64,000 bases of DNA from Sphagnum compactum (GCA_965153455.1 OZ234498.1:10106001-10170000), one strand, 5' to 3'. Shown: positions 25,600-40,110, counted from the stretch's first letter. Notes: a model not told the origin generated them from the letters alone. Translations and numbers: made by a program.

Positions 25600-28500
25600 T
25601 AGATAGGTCGGTGAGCAAACACTTAAGCTTTTAAAAAGCATGCATTCACTCTCCTATCACTTTCAACCTTGGAGATTCAAAAGGTCTAAGTAGCCTTCAC
25701 ATGGTGATCCTATAGCCGTTAAGAGACCTCCATTTTGGTTTGAAATGAGCAACATAAAACTTTCCAAAGTAAGGGGATTGAAAACAATAATTTAGTCTCT
25801 TGTGAACACATATCTTTACACGGGCAATTGAAGTACATCTTATTGGACATGTCAAACTTCATACACAAACAACTTTCCTCCTATGAAAAAACAATGTAAG
25901 ATTTGTTCAAAATAATTCTTCCAATAAAATTTTAGTTTTGACTTTCAGAAAGTTTTTAATTTTGAAGAATCCCATTTAGGGCCAAACAGATGGGGAGAAT
26001 GCTCAAGAATAAAATTTTGATTACCCATTACGAAACACAAAAACAACATTTGAATGTAATGTTTATAAACTCCAACCACAATATTTGAAAACCAATGTTT
26101 TGATTACAAGATACCACTGAATGGTTTCCGGTTGGGTAATGTTTGTTGACAAGTCATTTTTTGAACTATTTGGGTGTCTGTTCACCCATGCATGTTTGAT
26201 GATGGGTGTTTCTACTAATATTGGGCAAGTATCAAGGTCAAAGGTGGGTAACCCATGCGTGCACTTGGGTATGGGGTGGCTTGACAAAGGGGCCTTAACT
26301 AACGAAAAATTGTGAATTATCCAACCTGGGGGGGTCTTTCTTGTCCCATACAATGTGATGCCCTTACTTGGGTAGGCCTTGTGTATTACAAAACCCATGA
26401 AAACCATCGGTGGGGTGAACATCTCATAACACATACCTATGCAAGGCATTGAACTTTAGGGTAAATTTTTTTAGCTTTGAGCTTTGAGCTTTGAACTACA
26501 ATGATGTCAAGAATTGTTAAGTTACAATGGTGATTTGAGAATTATTGGGTTATGTCAGTTTCATAAAGCAAAAGCTCCACATTCATGATGGAAACAACAA
26601 TGTGCAACAAAAATGAATGTCAAATTTGGAAAATCTTTGCTTCTCAATTTCACCCACAATTATTCCATCGATGTTCAAGTGCACATTATTGGATTCAACC
26701 TGGCATTTGTGTTTGCATTTTTGTATTGGAGACTGTTGGTGTAACACCTAGTTGTTATTCGTTGTTTTCATTTTGCTTGCACAGTTTTTATCATTGCATT
26801 GTTGTTTTAATTTTTTTCTTTGCAATTCATCATTCTTGTCACAATGCCAAAAAAATTTCAAGCTTTGCATCATGACATTGGTATTGTCTTTGATGGTGAT
26901 CTTGCAAGTTTTGATTCAAAATGTTCAAGTGTTAAGGTTTAAGTTTTGTTGATGAATCATTGTGCTTTCAAAATTAACCACTTGTGTTGCTTCAACATCT
27001 TCATTATCATGTTGTTGCTTTGGCATTGTTGTCGTTTTATTGTTGATTCAAAATCTACATCAACTTGTTGTTGCTTTAGTGTTTTCATTCTCATGTTGTT
27101 ACTTTGACATATAAATTATCATGTTGTTGTTTTAACATTTTCATCATCTTGTTGTTGCTTTGGCATCTTTGTTGTCTAATTGTTGTTTGTAGCTTGATTC
27201 AATTGTGATTAATTCATATAGTGGTACTTTGTTATAGAACAACAAAGATTTACGAATGTGTTATGTTGGGATGTTCAATTTGAAAGTTGGGTGGTTATGC
27301 CAAAAGAAATATATAGTTTATGTCAAGGCATAACACTACTACATATAATTGGACACATGGAAAAGTTCTTCATAAAAGTATTTGGCAACTATGATAATCT
27401 TGTGAAGTTGGTAAAGATTTTGTGTTTGTTGTTTCTTACATGATTAAAGGTTATTAGATGTGTTTAGTTGGGGTATACATATTGATATCCTTTTTTAACT
27501 ACACAACATTCTATAAAAACTCAAAGTTAAATTAAACTGTGTTACCAACCTCTTATTAAAATTAAACATATTGTGCTACTAATCTCTTGCTAGGATTAGT
27601 TGTCTTTTTTAATCATGTGACCACTTTTCATTGTTTATATGTTAGTGGTATAATTTTTCTAAGTAATGGTTGTCCAAACTTAGAGTCCTAAATGTTAGTT
27701 ACGTTCTTCTAGTTTTTGGTACAATGAATCTTTATCTTTGGAATTTCAAGCCCAAATTGTGTTTGTTAGCTTTTTGGTAATCATTTTGATACATGCTCCT
27801 AGATTGGTGTCCAACAATATTGACCTTAAATGTATTGTTGTACAAAGAAAATTTGTAGCTTATAAGATTATATAATGGATTAGAAAATATCAAAAAAATG
27901 TGGTATGGTTTCAATATTTTTCAAATACATCATAAAACATGCATATTTTATTTATGAACAAGGTAATTGCAAATTAAGGTTGATCATTTTTGGCACATAC
28001 AACACTCCCATTTAAGTCCATTTTCTAATGTTAAATTTGTTGTATATTAATAATATCCTTGATTAAGTGTGAATTATGTGATGAAAATTGGACAAATACA
28101 ATCAGTTGAAAGAGCCGCCCACATAGATACCTCTTTAACACACATGTTAGGGGGAGAACAAAACCAACCAAAAATGACCAGACTAGGGACTTTTCAAAAA
28201 AAGGTCCAAATCAAGTTATTCAAAATCCATATATATGTATATAATTTTAATTTAATTTAATTTAATTTTTTGTTAAGTTTTTCAAACAAAGTCTATGAAT
28301 TTATGTTTTTTTTTCTTCAATGTATCATATATTACATCCCTATAACATGTTTAGAATGAAAATGATAACAAATGTGTTTTTATATGAAAGGACATAATGT
28401 TATAACTACTCATCTGTAGACATTTCAAAAGTTCATCACTATATGTTTAGTGTATAGTTGTTGTATAATATTATTGTGTTTGTGTTTAGTTTCAATTGAC

Positions 28501-31300
28501 AATCTTCAACCATTTGAAAAGTAGCATATTGTGATTTTACTATAGTTTATTGCATCTCAATAAATTACACCTTGCTAAAAATTACAATGCGCTATAAAAA
28601 GTGATCCACTTTATCTTGCATTGACCTAATATTGATTTACTAATGATGATCGCACAACTAGTGAAATATTGAGGCAATACTCAACATAAAATAGTCACGT
28701 TGTAAACATTCAAAAGTTCCAAATGGACAAGATATTAATTTATGGGGCAAAAAAACCTTATAGTCCTTGGATCAAGTCACATATCATGTTTTTTTTATTA
28801 TAAACATGCACAAGTGTTTTCATTAACATATTTTGCTTATAAAACCATGTATGTGTCTTGAATATAGAATCGAATGTTGCATATGCTAGACTAAAATTAG
28901 GTTTAGTAATTCAATTCACATGCAAAATAAAATTGAAATGTTTTATCATGTTCAAGAATGTGTTGAAATCATTAGGCCCATAATGAGTGAATGATCACAT
29001 ACATTTGGTACACATAATTTTAAATAACACTAACAAAATTATAGATGAAAACGTTATCATTTGAGTAGAATTTATCAAACCTTAAACACATACAAGGAAC
29101 AAAATAATGCATGTGAAACCTATGAAGGTCTTTATGTTACATATGGGTAACTCCAAATTGGCTTTGGTAGTAACATATTGCCTCCTTAATTTTCCAACAT
29201 TTCCATCATCAAGCTATTTTAGTTTGTTCAATTTGCAAGGCAACATAAAGATCCAAAATGGAACTTCATATTTGACTATTTGGATGCCTTATTTATTGAA
29301 GGAATGCCGTAATTGTACATTTTAAGTGTCTAGACCTTAACCTTGGGCTTGCAACCAATTTTGGGGCGTGACAACTTGAATTTGAAATAAACTCAAGGCA
29401 TGTCATGAGCCAAAAAATTGTGTAAACAAAACAAGATGTGTGTGGGGATGAAAAGAAAGACTCAAAAAATCCCAAGTTGCATTCCCACTTTGAAGATTGG
29501 TTGGAATTATTGAGGAGTTTTGAATATTTACAATGAAGTTTGAGGGATCAAAACATGTTTGAATAAAATGACTATTAGATTATTGAAAAAAAATCAATGT
29601 AATGCAAAGTAATGTGGGCTTGCCTTGTTGAAAAGATGTTGTTTTGAAAGTTATAAAGGTTTAGATTGAAACAAATACTTCCAAAATAATGTCTCACCAT
29701 TTAAAAGGTATTTAGAGGATTCAAATCGTGTTTGATTTGTGATCTTGATACAAATTTGGAAAGCTATTTTCAAAGGGCTAGAAGATGATGTACTTACATA
29801 CATTTTGAAAATGATGTGTTGTTTGAAAATCATTATCCTCCAAAGGACAATTAAATAACTTGATTTTGGGAGAACAAATTTGGAAATTTTAGCAAAATGC
29901 CATACAATTATAGTCCCAATGGCAAGTTGTAGAGTGACTACAAGAAAACATTGGAACCTATAGGGAGTGTAGGTCGTGGTGTGTTTTGTATGAATGTGTG
30001 AAGTCATATGAATATCTGGCTCAAGATAACACTTACTATCATGACTCTATAGCTTTGAGTTTATGATAAAAGTTAAGGCATGAAAATGGGAATGGGTTGT
30101 GAGAGTGTCCCAAGATTCAAGCACCAACAAGTGTGGAAGAGTGCAAGGAAGTGAATCCCAACTACTCCCAAATGAAAAACCTTTTGGAAGTTATAATCCT
30201 CTAGTAGTTTTAGTTTTTTGGGACAAAAGTGCATATAATAAACATGGTCCAAATTGGGCCCCCAATATACCATTGAGAAGCTCTTGAAGCATTAATATTG
30301 AAAGTGGTATACACAAATATAGTATCTACCCAAGGTTCTAATTTCAAAACTAAAAGTTAGGTGAGAAAAAATTTAAACATTGCAAGGTTTTTCTTGTGGG
30401 TTGCGTGGTGTAGCCCCAAGATGAAAGGGGCATGTTTTTCTTTTGAAATTTCATTTTAATATTACATTTAGTCCCTTGAAACCTATTGCCATTGAACATT
30501 AAAACATATACATGTTGGAAAATGGGATAAACACTTGGTAAGCATGCCTTGCATTTACAATACAAAAATCATTTGGTCTATGGGGCTAGGCATCAATTTC
30601 CTAATTACACCATATAATAACCATAATGTTTCAAAAACATAGAACTTTCCAATTACTTAATAACATTGAGTAGTTGTTAATGAGGCATTGCTGAAGCTAA
30701 AACACATTAAACAAGAAGACCCCTCCTTGTTTTTTCTTCAATTCAATTGTGATGGCATTGTTACAAGGGAATGTATCAATAGTGTAAAAAAGGTTATGCA
30801 AACATATGAATCACCAATCCAAATGCTCATAAAATCATTCCATAATTTCCCATTCATGAATGTTAAGGTTGGGACAATTTATCATCTTCCATAAATCCCA
30901 TAATTTGAACCATAACCAACTCTACTATTTTCATGAACTTAGAAAGTCAAGCACAAAAAAATGCATTAGTCTAAACTACTCAATTTGGTGATGAAAATTT
31001 CAACTACATAATTGATGATGGTGAGAATGGTCATTTTGTAAGTGACAAGAAGTAACGAACCCTATGTGACACTCATTGTTTTTTTGGCAATGATGGCAAT
31101 GATGTGTGAGTAATGAAAATATTGGATGGCTCAATAGAGCTGTCTAGCAATTGAATAAATTTCAAACATGCCATTCATTAGGAAAAAATGTAGGTGAAAC
31201 TCATACATAGGTATAGCTTTTGGGCGATTTTATCTTTTTTTTGCCCTAATTTTTAGGCATAGAGGTAGAAGAGGTAGATTTTACGTTGAGGACAAAATTT
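25600..31300. other. AT-rich intergenic DNA, no gene seen
   Basis: The longest frame (26063-26449, - strand, 128 codons) shows no recognisable family. A degenerate minisatellite lies at about 26985-27190, with a ~40-bp unit built on CATGTTGTTGCTTTGGCAT and related words, and a three-copy GAGCTTT run at 26472-26497. Nothing else was identified. Confidence 0.5.
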
Positions 31301-31305
31301 CACCA

Positions 31306-31424
31306 CTACAAAATGCAAGACATTATTTACCCCCCATCGAGCTTTGTTCGGCACTTGTTCCAGGTCGTAATGCCCCACCACCAGGCCCTCCATGTCACAC
31401 ATGCAGGTCCCTCTTGTCATCATC
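31306..31424. repeat. Left terminal inverted repeat of the MULE
   Basis: Contains TTATTTACCCCCCATCGAG, GTCGTAATGCCCCACCACC and CATGTCACACATGCAGG. It pairs with 35961-36074 in inverted orientation with scattered substitutions and one- or two-base gaps. Confidence 0.75.
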
Positions 31425-32799
31425 TGCAAGCTAGATATATTTTTATTAGAATGTGAAAAAGATGAAAAACCACAAGTACATTTTAGGCACCCATTAATTC
31501 AAATTTTAAAAATGTAAAATTTCATCTATTTATAATCTACATAAAGGCTATAAAATAGAATGTGACATTTGTTTGAATTCCCATGAATCTATAAATAAAC
31601 ATACTTTAAACATGTACTCTTTATTTAAAGTTTTAACAAAGTTGAAGAAAATGTTCATATTAATCCTCGAACTTAATAACATTTTAAAGTTCAAACTATC
31701 AAAACATATTTCCTAGCTATTTTTCATTTATGCTACAAGGAACATTTGCAATTTACTTTACCATGTTTTCATTTGGTTATGACACTAAACATTATTGGAA
31801 ATATTCAAAATATGTTAATAACCACTAAAACCATATACTTATGTAGGTGGACAAAAAGAAATATGTATTGTGCAACATTATAAAGAATGTGTATATTTTT
31901 ACATTTGCAAATCTATGTGTGCATTGTGTGGTTATAGTCCAGCGCAAAGTGGGATTCTAAAGGGTGTTTCCTTGCTTGGTATTTTGGGTTGTTTTGGAAA
32001 TGCCAACATTTGTTCAATTACTAGTTCAATTCTTGTTTTATAGAATTCATAACTTCATAGTAGAATGTAAAAGGGGGTGGTTCCAAAGCATGGAATGTTT
32101 TGTTTTTCATGTAATATGTTTATCGCCTTAACATGTGTTGCAACAATTGAAGAATGTGAGTTATGCATTTATTGGGTGTGCATAAAAGGGTTGAAAGACT
32201 AACATGTTTATAATCATGTGTTTGGAGCAAACCAAAAAATTTGAAATAAAGTTGACACAAAACAATGTTTTGTAATATGCATAAGATTAAAAAACTATAA
32301 CAATGGTTTGGAGTGCCTTTAAACAATAAATAAACAATGAATGAAAACACATATGCCTTTTATTTAGAGCACATATATGTTCTTTAAATAAACACCTTAA
32401 ATGAAATATCACTAGGAATAGATGGAAACAAAGGGTTTAAGTCATGGTGCTTAAGACTAGCAATCCCCCTAACTATCATGTCTTGTTGTTTGCCTCTTAA
32501 CACCTTTAGTGCTGAGAGTAAATGTAGTTGCAGCATGGGAATTTCAATGGCACTGGATTTTATGTCATCAAATACCTGGGTCAATGAGGTCTTTAGTTTT
32601 GCACTTTTGGCTTCGCCAGTAGTGGTTGTCATTTTTAAACTACCAATGTTTTCAATTTTTTTTAATGTTAGCTTTTTGATTAGGGAGGTCATCACAAACC
32701 ATGTGTCCAACTGTTGCAAGACCTTTGTGTACTCTGTGGAATGTGCCCATATCCCTATTAATGGCACCATTAGGAATGTTTGGGTGTAGCATTTTGAAT

Positions 32800-34866
32800 A
32801 CCTTCATGATGTATGTTTGCATGCAATTCCTTGTTGTGCAAGTGGGCAATCACATTGTGGCCATTCAGATGATGCAATGTGAATGGTCCATAAATTGGGT
32901 GTGTGGTTGATGGATGCGACAAATGCAATGCCCTCCCCATCAAGACACAATAAGACATTAGAATTTGGAATATTTTGAGCTCTTAACATAGCTAAAACAA
33001 CAATGTTGTCTTGTTTTTTATTTTTCACATACCCGAAAAGCTTGCATTGCACACCATATTAACAGTGAGTAAAAACATTGCCAACAAGATGAAAAATTAG
33101 CCAATCCATTTTGCATCCAGTAAATAGTTCTTTGGAAAAATAAAATATTTGTTTCATGTTGCTATGGAATGATTCCACAACCGCATTGGTGTCTTGCCCT
33201 GCATGCAGAATGTTGTGATTGCCAACACACCACATTCCCACCTTATGCAACCAATGGTCGTTAAGGTATGCAATGAATCAAGATGCATTGGGATAATTAG
33301 TTACCATGATATCTATTTGTAGTCGTGCCCACAAAATAGGATCATGATCTAGTGGACAAGCTTGTGAATACATGATTTTCCCCATAGCAAATAAAAGTAT
33401 CAAGTTTAGTTGTTCGCACTTGCAATTTGTTTTACAACATTTTATACCCATGCTTTGCGCACATGCCACAAACATAAAAAAACTTTGGCACTTGGCTAAA
33501 CATTGTTGCATGAAAACACATCAACTATAGAAATTAGTTTTTGTACTAGTCTATAAAGTCTGTATGAATGTTAATATGACATGAAATATACAATGCTATG
33601 ACAAAAACTTATGCTTTGCAAAAGAATAATTATTTATGGCATTTGATATGTCATGTAACAAAGTATGTTGTATAACAATCTATGATTTACCACACATTAT
33701 TCTTCTACAACAAAGTATTCACTATAAGACACAATTAGTATACATGGAATTGTAAGTAAATTTTATGAAATCAAACTTCAACAAATTGATTTTAGCTTGA
33801 ACATTATCAACAAGGATAGGATTAGGCATCCAACTGCTTGGCATATGTTTTGATAATGTTCAAAGAACTAGTTCAAGGTTAAGTGTTATTTCAACTTTTT
33901 CCAGTGACAATGAAATCAGCTAGTATCCCATTTTGCCATTGTTGAACACCATTAGGTTGTACAACTTGGGTACTGCAAAAAACATGGAGCCGACATTAGT
34001 TAACAATGTTATGAAACATATTAATTTTGTGGCATTTCATACAATAGAAAAAAAGGTGTACCTTCTTTTGATTTGTGCCAAATGTTGCATCAAAAATGTT
34101 GCACTACCATGCCTAAATTTTTGCATAATTTCCAACTACCATGAAGTTTGAATTCCTAATGTGAATGGTGTGTCATCTTGGGTTTGTAAATTGAGGTCCA
34201 AAGGGGCATGTTGAACATAATAAAAAACTAAATCAATATTTTCTAGAACCCACATTCTAACATTAATGGGGTCCTTGTGATGTTTTTGCCATACTTCATT
34301 AGCCCTTTTTTTTGCCAAGTTTCTCACATTGGACATGAGAACAAAGGTGTTTCAAGTCATAGGTTCATTTTTCAATGCCATGTCTCTAACATGCACTTAG
34401 TGATGAGTCATTACTTGAGTTGGGGATAGGCCTTACCTTAGAAGCCCCATTAGGTGTGCCTTCATACCATCTGACAGTTGGGAACCTAAAGCATGGCAAT
34501 ATCCAATAACATCTTTCCCATGGCATACTTGACCTTGCTTGTTTTAATGTTTTGCATTCAAGTATATCAATTGATAAAGGTTTTGGTCCAAGTATGGTTG
34601 CTTTGCAATGAAAGCTCTTTGAAAACCATGCTTAATGGACATATTAGACATTATCTTTGAAATACGAGTCTTTAGTTGTGATTGTTGCCTAGATTCCGAG
34701 AACTCCACCAAAGCCTTTTCCCTTTCTTCTTGCTAGTTGTTTCATTCACATGGTGATGCTTTTGCTTTTGTTGTGTAGATAAGAGTAGCTTCTGCATGTC
34801 ATTCGGGAGTACATTGGTGTAATCTTCAAGTCCAAAGTTACAAGAGAACTTGCAACACAATGACAT
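32800..34866 (-). pseudogene. Broken MULE transposase (SWIM zinc finger, FAR1-like)
   Basis: Read right to left. A Lys/His-rich N-terminal piece lies at 34672-34866. A piece ending TPFTLGIQTSW lies at 34136-34336. The catalytic-core motif FDATFGTNQKK follows at 34062-34100, but in a different frame from the preceding piece, so there is a frameshift near 34100-34140. Next, 33278-33511 ends in WARLQIDIMVTNYPNAS. The same frame continues after a TGA at 33278-33280 with FIAYLNDHWLHKVG and GQDTNAVVESFHSNMK, then after a TAA at 33059-33061 into CKLFGYVKN and a SWIM finger of the form CxCx8CxH (CDCPLAQQGIACKH). The family is Mutator transposases, from which the plant FAR1/FHY3 regulators derive. At least two in-frame stops and one frameshift make it a pseudogene. 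Part of the core between 33.5 and 34.0 kb was not recognised. Confidence 0.8.
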
Positions 34867-35960
34867 AGGTAGTGAGCTCTAGATTCACATCAAACCTTGA
34901 ACATGAAAATCATCCATGTAATATTTAGTTAATTTTTAAAATGAGATTGGAATGGTCACAATACAATGGGACAACTAAAACCATGTTCAAAGTTTGAACA
35001 TGGACTAAATTTATATATAATGAAAGGATGTTTAGTAGCAAACTTTCACAAGATTTTAGAATCAAGGAACAACATAAAAACATTGCAAATGACATAAAAT
35101 TCAAAAAAAAAGGGAGATTGGAGAAATTATAATGTGACAACCAACATTGCCAAAATTGTAATAGCAAACTAATATGCCAAATTGCAAAATTAAAACAATG
35201 CACTATGGAAACTTAAACCAGTATAGAAGTGCAAAATAAGGAATGTGGCATAAATCAAATGTTTTGCTCTTTGTTTCTTCACCTAAAAATAAGCAATGAA
35301 GAGTTGTCTTTTAGGTGTGTTAATGTGTTTGGGGGCTTGCAAAGCTTGTGTTCCTTTGTCCTTGTAAATTTGCAAGGAAATTTTGGATTGTTCTATTCCC
35401 CTTGCACAAAATGTTCAAGCCGATCCCATGGAATGATTGCAATTTTAGTTTAGTTATAAAGATCGTACGTGTTGAGATGTAACATGAAGCAACCATGTGA
35501 TAAGATCTTTCTAGAATGTCTAGGAGGAGGTGATTACACTATTTCTTTCAATGCTTTAATTAAATCCCTTGCCTTCAAAGCAACAAAAGGTTCATTTTGC
35601 AAAATATCCGCGATTCTTACATCATCCATAACCACCTTGTAATATTCTTGGTTTATCATTGCATAAAAAAGTCGTAAACCCTAAAAGAATTAAATTGTAA
35701 ATCATACCTTCTAGGTTTACTCTACTTTCTTGAATGCCTGGTTGTGGATGCATCAAAGAACCTTATCTCAAATTTGCTAATGTTAGATGCATTTCAAATT
35801 AGATTTTGAATTCCCCTAGTTTTGACATAGTATTCAAATTCTCTAGTCGTTTGAAAATTAGCTATTTGTGCAAGTAGCAAAACAAGTAAAATTGTAGTTG
35901 ACAATGACAATGTTCTAGGGTGGTTGACATCATTTTACAGAGATGAAATGTTCTACAAAT

Positions 35961-36074
35961 GGTGATGAAAGAGGCCTACATGTGTGACATGGAAGGCTCG
36001 GTGGTGGGGCATTGTGAATCGAAATAGGTATCGAACATAGTTCAATTGGGGATAGATAACATCTGCTTACAAAA
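35961..36074. repeat. Right terminal inverted repeat of the MULE
   Basis: Contains CCTACATGTGTGACATGGA and GGTGGTGGGGCATTGTG, followed by CAATTGGGGATAGATAAC. It is the reverse complement of the left repeat at about 75-80 per cent identity. Confidence 0.75.
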
Positions 36075-36079
36075 CACTA

Positions 36080-38870
36080 ATGAGGAGGTTCAAGTTTGTA
36101 AAAGAAAAGTTGAAATAGGGTGATGATTCATCCAGAGAAAAACCTAGTGTTTGGAAAGGCACATTTTTATTTTGAACCTATCAAATGCAAAACAACTTTC
36201 ATGCATGTGTGAACATGAGTCTTCATTTATTAGGTGTTTCCTTTATCAACCTTTCACATCACATTCATCCAATTTAAACATTGCTTAAAGCTCAATGGCA
36301 TTAATAAATGGGATATTCATGAACATGAATTCATCATAAATGTACAGATAGAAAAGATTCTTTGTTGACTCTAAAATAAAGTAAACCCAAGAGAATCAAA
36401 TTAATGGATGGAAACAACAATATAAAAATAATGGATTCTAGATAAGTATTACTTAATTTCATGTTATGCTACTAGTTGAGACCAGTGGTTTTTTTGAGCA
36501 AAGTTTTTCCAAAAAGCAAAAAATAAAAATAAAAAGAGAATATTTTCTTGTAATATTCTTGTCTTTTCTAAAAGTAATCACCAAATTTTGAAATTTTTTG
36601 GGACAAAATTTCATTAGATTTGGACTTTGATTTACTTTGGTAAGAAAATTTTAACTAGTTTTTGAACTATTTAAATAGGTTCTAAAAACATGTCACCATT
36701 TACTGTTATATCCCTCTTGGGATGCTAAAAAAAATAAATAAATCATTGGTTACAAATTGGGAATTGGCACCTCATCATGCATTAGGTATGGAATAAACAT
36801 GTTGCCATAAACATTTTAGGTTTTGCAAACTATTGCTAGACCATATATCCCCATGCAGATGGGTCAAGCCATATGGTTGGTAAGAAAAATGTTATTGGAT
36901 CACCACCCCAAACCTCTCCAAAATTATACTTTATCACCATGGAAAAGAGCTAGTTCAATTATTTTGTGTAATTAGAGAGCACCTTACCCAACATATATAT
37001 ATTCAATGGAGTGACATTCTCAAAACGCCTCAAATTTAATTTTTGTTGTGTTAAGATATCCATTGGGTATCACATAAAAAAAAGAAAACTAGAATAGGTT
37101 TTGATGTCATTGGAAGTAACCTTGTATTCATGAGTAGCTCCCTTAGAAAAAAGGAAGGATCTATGATTATTATTTAAGAGTGAAAAGGAAATCATGCCTA
37201 ATTACAGATTCAAACCATGAGAAGGACTATCTCTCTTTTTGTGTGCTTGTAGGCTATGCATCTTTTGGCCTTTCTTTGGACTTCCTTTTGTTTTGTCTCC
37301 CTTGCGATGATTTCGGCCATTGATCTTTTATTGAATTTAGAGTGTTTTTAATTATAAACGTGAGATCCTTTCACTCTTAAGGAATAGGTTTAAGAACTTT
37401 CACCTTCCAACACCTTATCATTTATGCATGTTTAAGTTCTCGATAATTAGATTGCGTTCCACCTTGTGATGGGTAAAATCAATGTGTCAGAACATTCCCA
37501 AAATGTGGGGTTAGACTTGGCTATCACCTTGTCTTGAGCACCTCATTTTTTGGAATTTCCCCACCAAAGGATTTTATCCTACCCTAAACTTTTAACATGT
37601 GACATAATTTTCAAGGCATATATGAAATCTTGGAATACCATTTTGTTTCCCAAAATGCACAATATTCACTGAAAATCAGGTATTTAATATAGAGCCAAAA
37701 CATTATGAAAAGTACATTATGTAAGAGCAGCTTCACTCATATTCATGTTTTTTTTCCCCTTTCAAATTTGCACCTACTGGTGACAAAAAATTTGATTTTC
37801 AGCTTTTAGTGCAAATTTAGCTAATTTTGTTAAAATTTTGAAAAAAAATCATCAAAATTTCAAACCTCAAAATTGATTCATACCTGATGATGCTGGGGTT
37901 TTTATAGTACATGTTATATTCAAGATGCTTGGCTTATTGTTTTCCGTGGCTCACTCATAAACATAAAATTAACTATGAAAATAACTATAAAAGGTGAGAA
38001 ACTACTGATAGCAAACCACCTGGACTAATCAATCAATCAAGCCTGCATATCAATAGCAGGTGTTAGACTCTATAATGCCTTTCATGAGCTACAACATCTC
38101 GTTCACAAATGTTGGCCCAAAGTCATATTACTACTTAATCGATCGTAATATCTCATGTTTTTCATCCAAAATTTATTGTGCGACATCTCACATTCCTCCT
38201 CCAAAACTTATTGTGCAATGCATTGTGAGAGCTACTCTAACAACCCCACTCCTATTGGTGGCCATCATGGCCCGTGCAAGAGTTTTGGGATGAGGTGCAA
38301 AATCACCTTGTAAAAGATCGTTTCAATGGCATCAAGAAACCACCTCTGAGAAATAGATCCAAAAAATTCAGCTATATTGAATAATTTTGTCACTCATGTC
38401 TAGAATTCCCATTACCTACTTCCCTCCTCATGTGTTAAACTAGTAAGAGCCCAAGTGAGTGGGTGGTACAAGAGAGTGGTACATATATTCATAACTTTCA
38501 TCACCTAAGTATGTACTTTGATTGTAGTTCTTACATTTTGGGGGGGCATGTCAATTGTGTGTGACACAACATAGCAATAGGTACTAAGAAAAAAATAAAA
38601 TTTCCCCGAATTAGGAATCATGAAAAAATTTAGGAATCCACATCTTGGAAACAGAAAGCAATAATTATAAAATCAATCAAAGTGTAGTCACTTTAAAGAT
38701 TTTTTCAAAAAAAATTATTTAATTTTAATTAATTAATTTTTTTTGTTTGTGCCCTTACAAATCATGCTGTGATTTAGTTCAGTCATGGCCAGTCATGTTG
38801 TTATAAGAGTGAGGGAATTGCGAGCGACAAGTGACAACAATGGTTGTTTAAATATGTGGAAATAAGCACC
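36080..38870. other. AT-rich intergenic DNA, no gene seen
   Basis: No coding family, terminal repeat or RNA gene was recognised. Short frames only. Confidence 0.5.
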
Positions 38871-38879
38871 AAACTTTGA

Positions 38880-39610
38880 ATAAAAGTGAAGGAAATCATC
38901 CCGCACCCCCTTCTTCATTCAATCCTAAGAATATACCCTAAACCCCCAGAAGAATATTCACAAAAAGCAGCAGCCATGAACAACAACAATAAGCTCAATC
39001 AAATTTCCTCGGGTGTCGAAGGAATCCCAATTCACCATTTGGAACCCCGTTCTGAAGCAAGCATAAAATTCCAAAATTTCCCTTTTTGAGGGGCCAAAAG
39101 AACAATAAAATTTTCCCCGTAAATTAATAATAATAATAAAAAGAAAATAAAAAAGATTGAACCTCCCCTTTTCCGCTTTTAATATTGTTGAAAAACCTAT
39201 GCCAAGGTGATTTGCATGTTTGTCGTTTGTAATTTTCAGATTATCAAGACAAATTTATTGAATTAAAAGTGATTTTCATTCTTGAAAATTAAATTAAAAT
39301 TTAAACTTAGCAAGGTTTCAGGAAGAACTCTGAAATTAAGCTCACTTGGACTGAAATAGTATTGGGATGACCTTGTGTGGAGGTTTTACTGTAGTTGAGC
39401 CAATGGCACAAGGAGCCCCCACTACTCCCTTTGAAAACATTCAAGCAAAAGCAAAGCAGATTGCGAAGAAAGAAAAATTCACCTTGAACAAAAAAACCAA
39501 AGAAAGCAAAAGAAAAGAAACACCCAAATCCCCTTTGGAAGAAGCAAAAGCAGATTTTAGTCAGTGATGGATTCATGGGGGGCAGTCTCTCATGACAATT
39601 TCTTTTATCC
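38880..39610. other. Gene-like composition without an assignable gene
   Basis: Base composition becomes less AT-rich and two short + strand frames occur: one with an ATG near 38976 reading MNNNNKLNQISSGVEG, and a Lys-rich one at about 39367-39567. Neither shows a known domain or clear splice partners. They could be fragments of an eroded gene or chance frames. Confidence 0.25.
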
Positions 39611-39878
39611 ACATACTAAGAAACACGCTATCGTGCTTTCATGACAAATTCTTAAAAAACCACGAACTTAAAAAACACCGCAAACAAACAAAACAAAACA
39701 AGTCGATTATGCATGTGATGAGAAACTATGCAAAATGCATCCCATTGAAAGAAAGAAGAAGAGAAAAACATAAAAATAAATTAAGGCACAAGACGTACCT
39801 AATCACATGATTTGATTAGTCTTTCATGGGTAATATCAGTGATTTTTTGGAGGTGAAAAATCACCAAAAGGTGACAAC

Positions 39879-39880
<2 letters not shown>

Positions 39881-39923
<43 letters not shown>
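39881..39923. repeat. (GAAA)n-(GA)n compound microsatellite
   Basis: Four GAAA units followed by about thirteen GA units; pure purine on the + strand. Confidence 0.95.
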
Positions 39924-39928
<5 letters not shown>

Positions 39929-40110
39929 ATTAACATGTGTGTTGTTTATAGCAAAGGCAAAGTAGGTACATTCTATATAACAATTGGAACATTCTCTAAG
40001 AGTGAGAGAGAAGAAGAAGGAGCCAAAAAAATAAAAGAAATAAAAGGAGAAAAGGAATGTGGGTGTGAAAGTAAATGAAAATTGGACATTGTGGTAGTAG
40101 AAGATTAGTA

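Larger units (their letters stand above)
31306..36074 (-). mobile_element. Mutator-like element with ~110-bp terminal inverted repeats
   Basis: The left end (about 31306-31424) and right end (about 35961-36074) are inverted copies. Shared blocks include AATGCCCCACCACC and CATGTCACACATG, both read directly at the left and as reverse complements at the right, with an outer GCA-AGA-TTAT-TA-CCCC stretch. Overall identity is about 75-80 per cent by eye. Between them, on the - strand, lie fragments of a MULE transposase with a SWIM zinc finger. Length is about 4.77 kb. Exact termini and the expected 9-bp target duplication could not be fixed; the ends are eroded. Confidence 0.75.

Noticed and set aside
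26063-26449. 128-codon - strand frame as a host gene
   Set aside because: No domain, no splice partners, AT-rich isolated context, and the opposite strand is also open.
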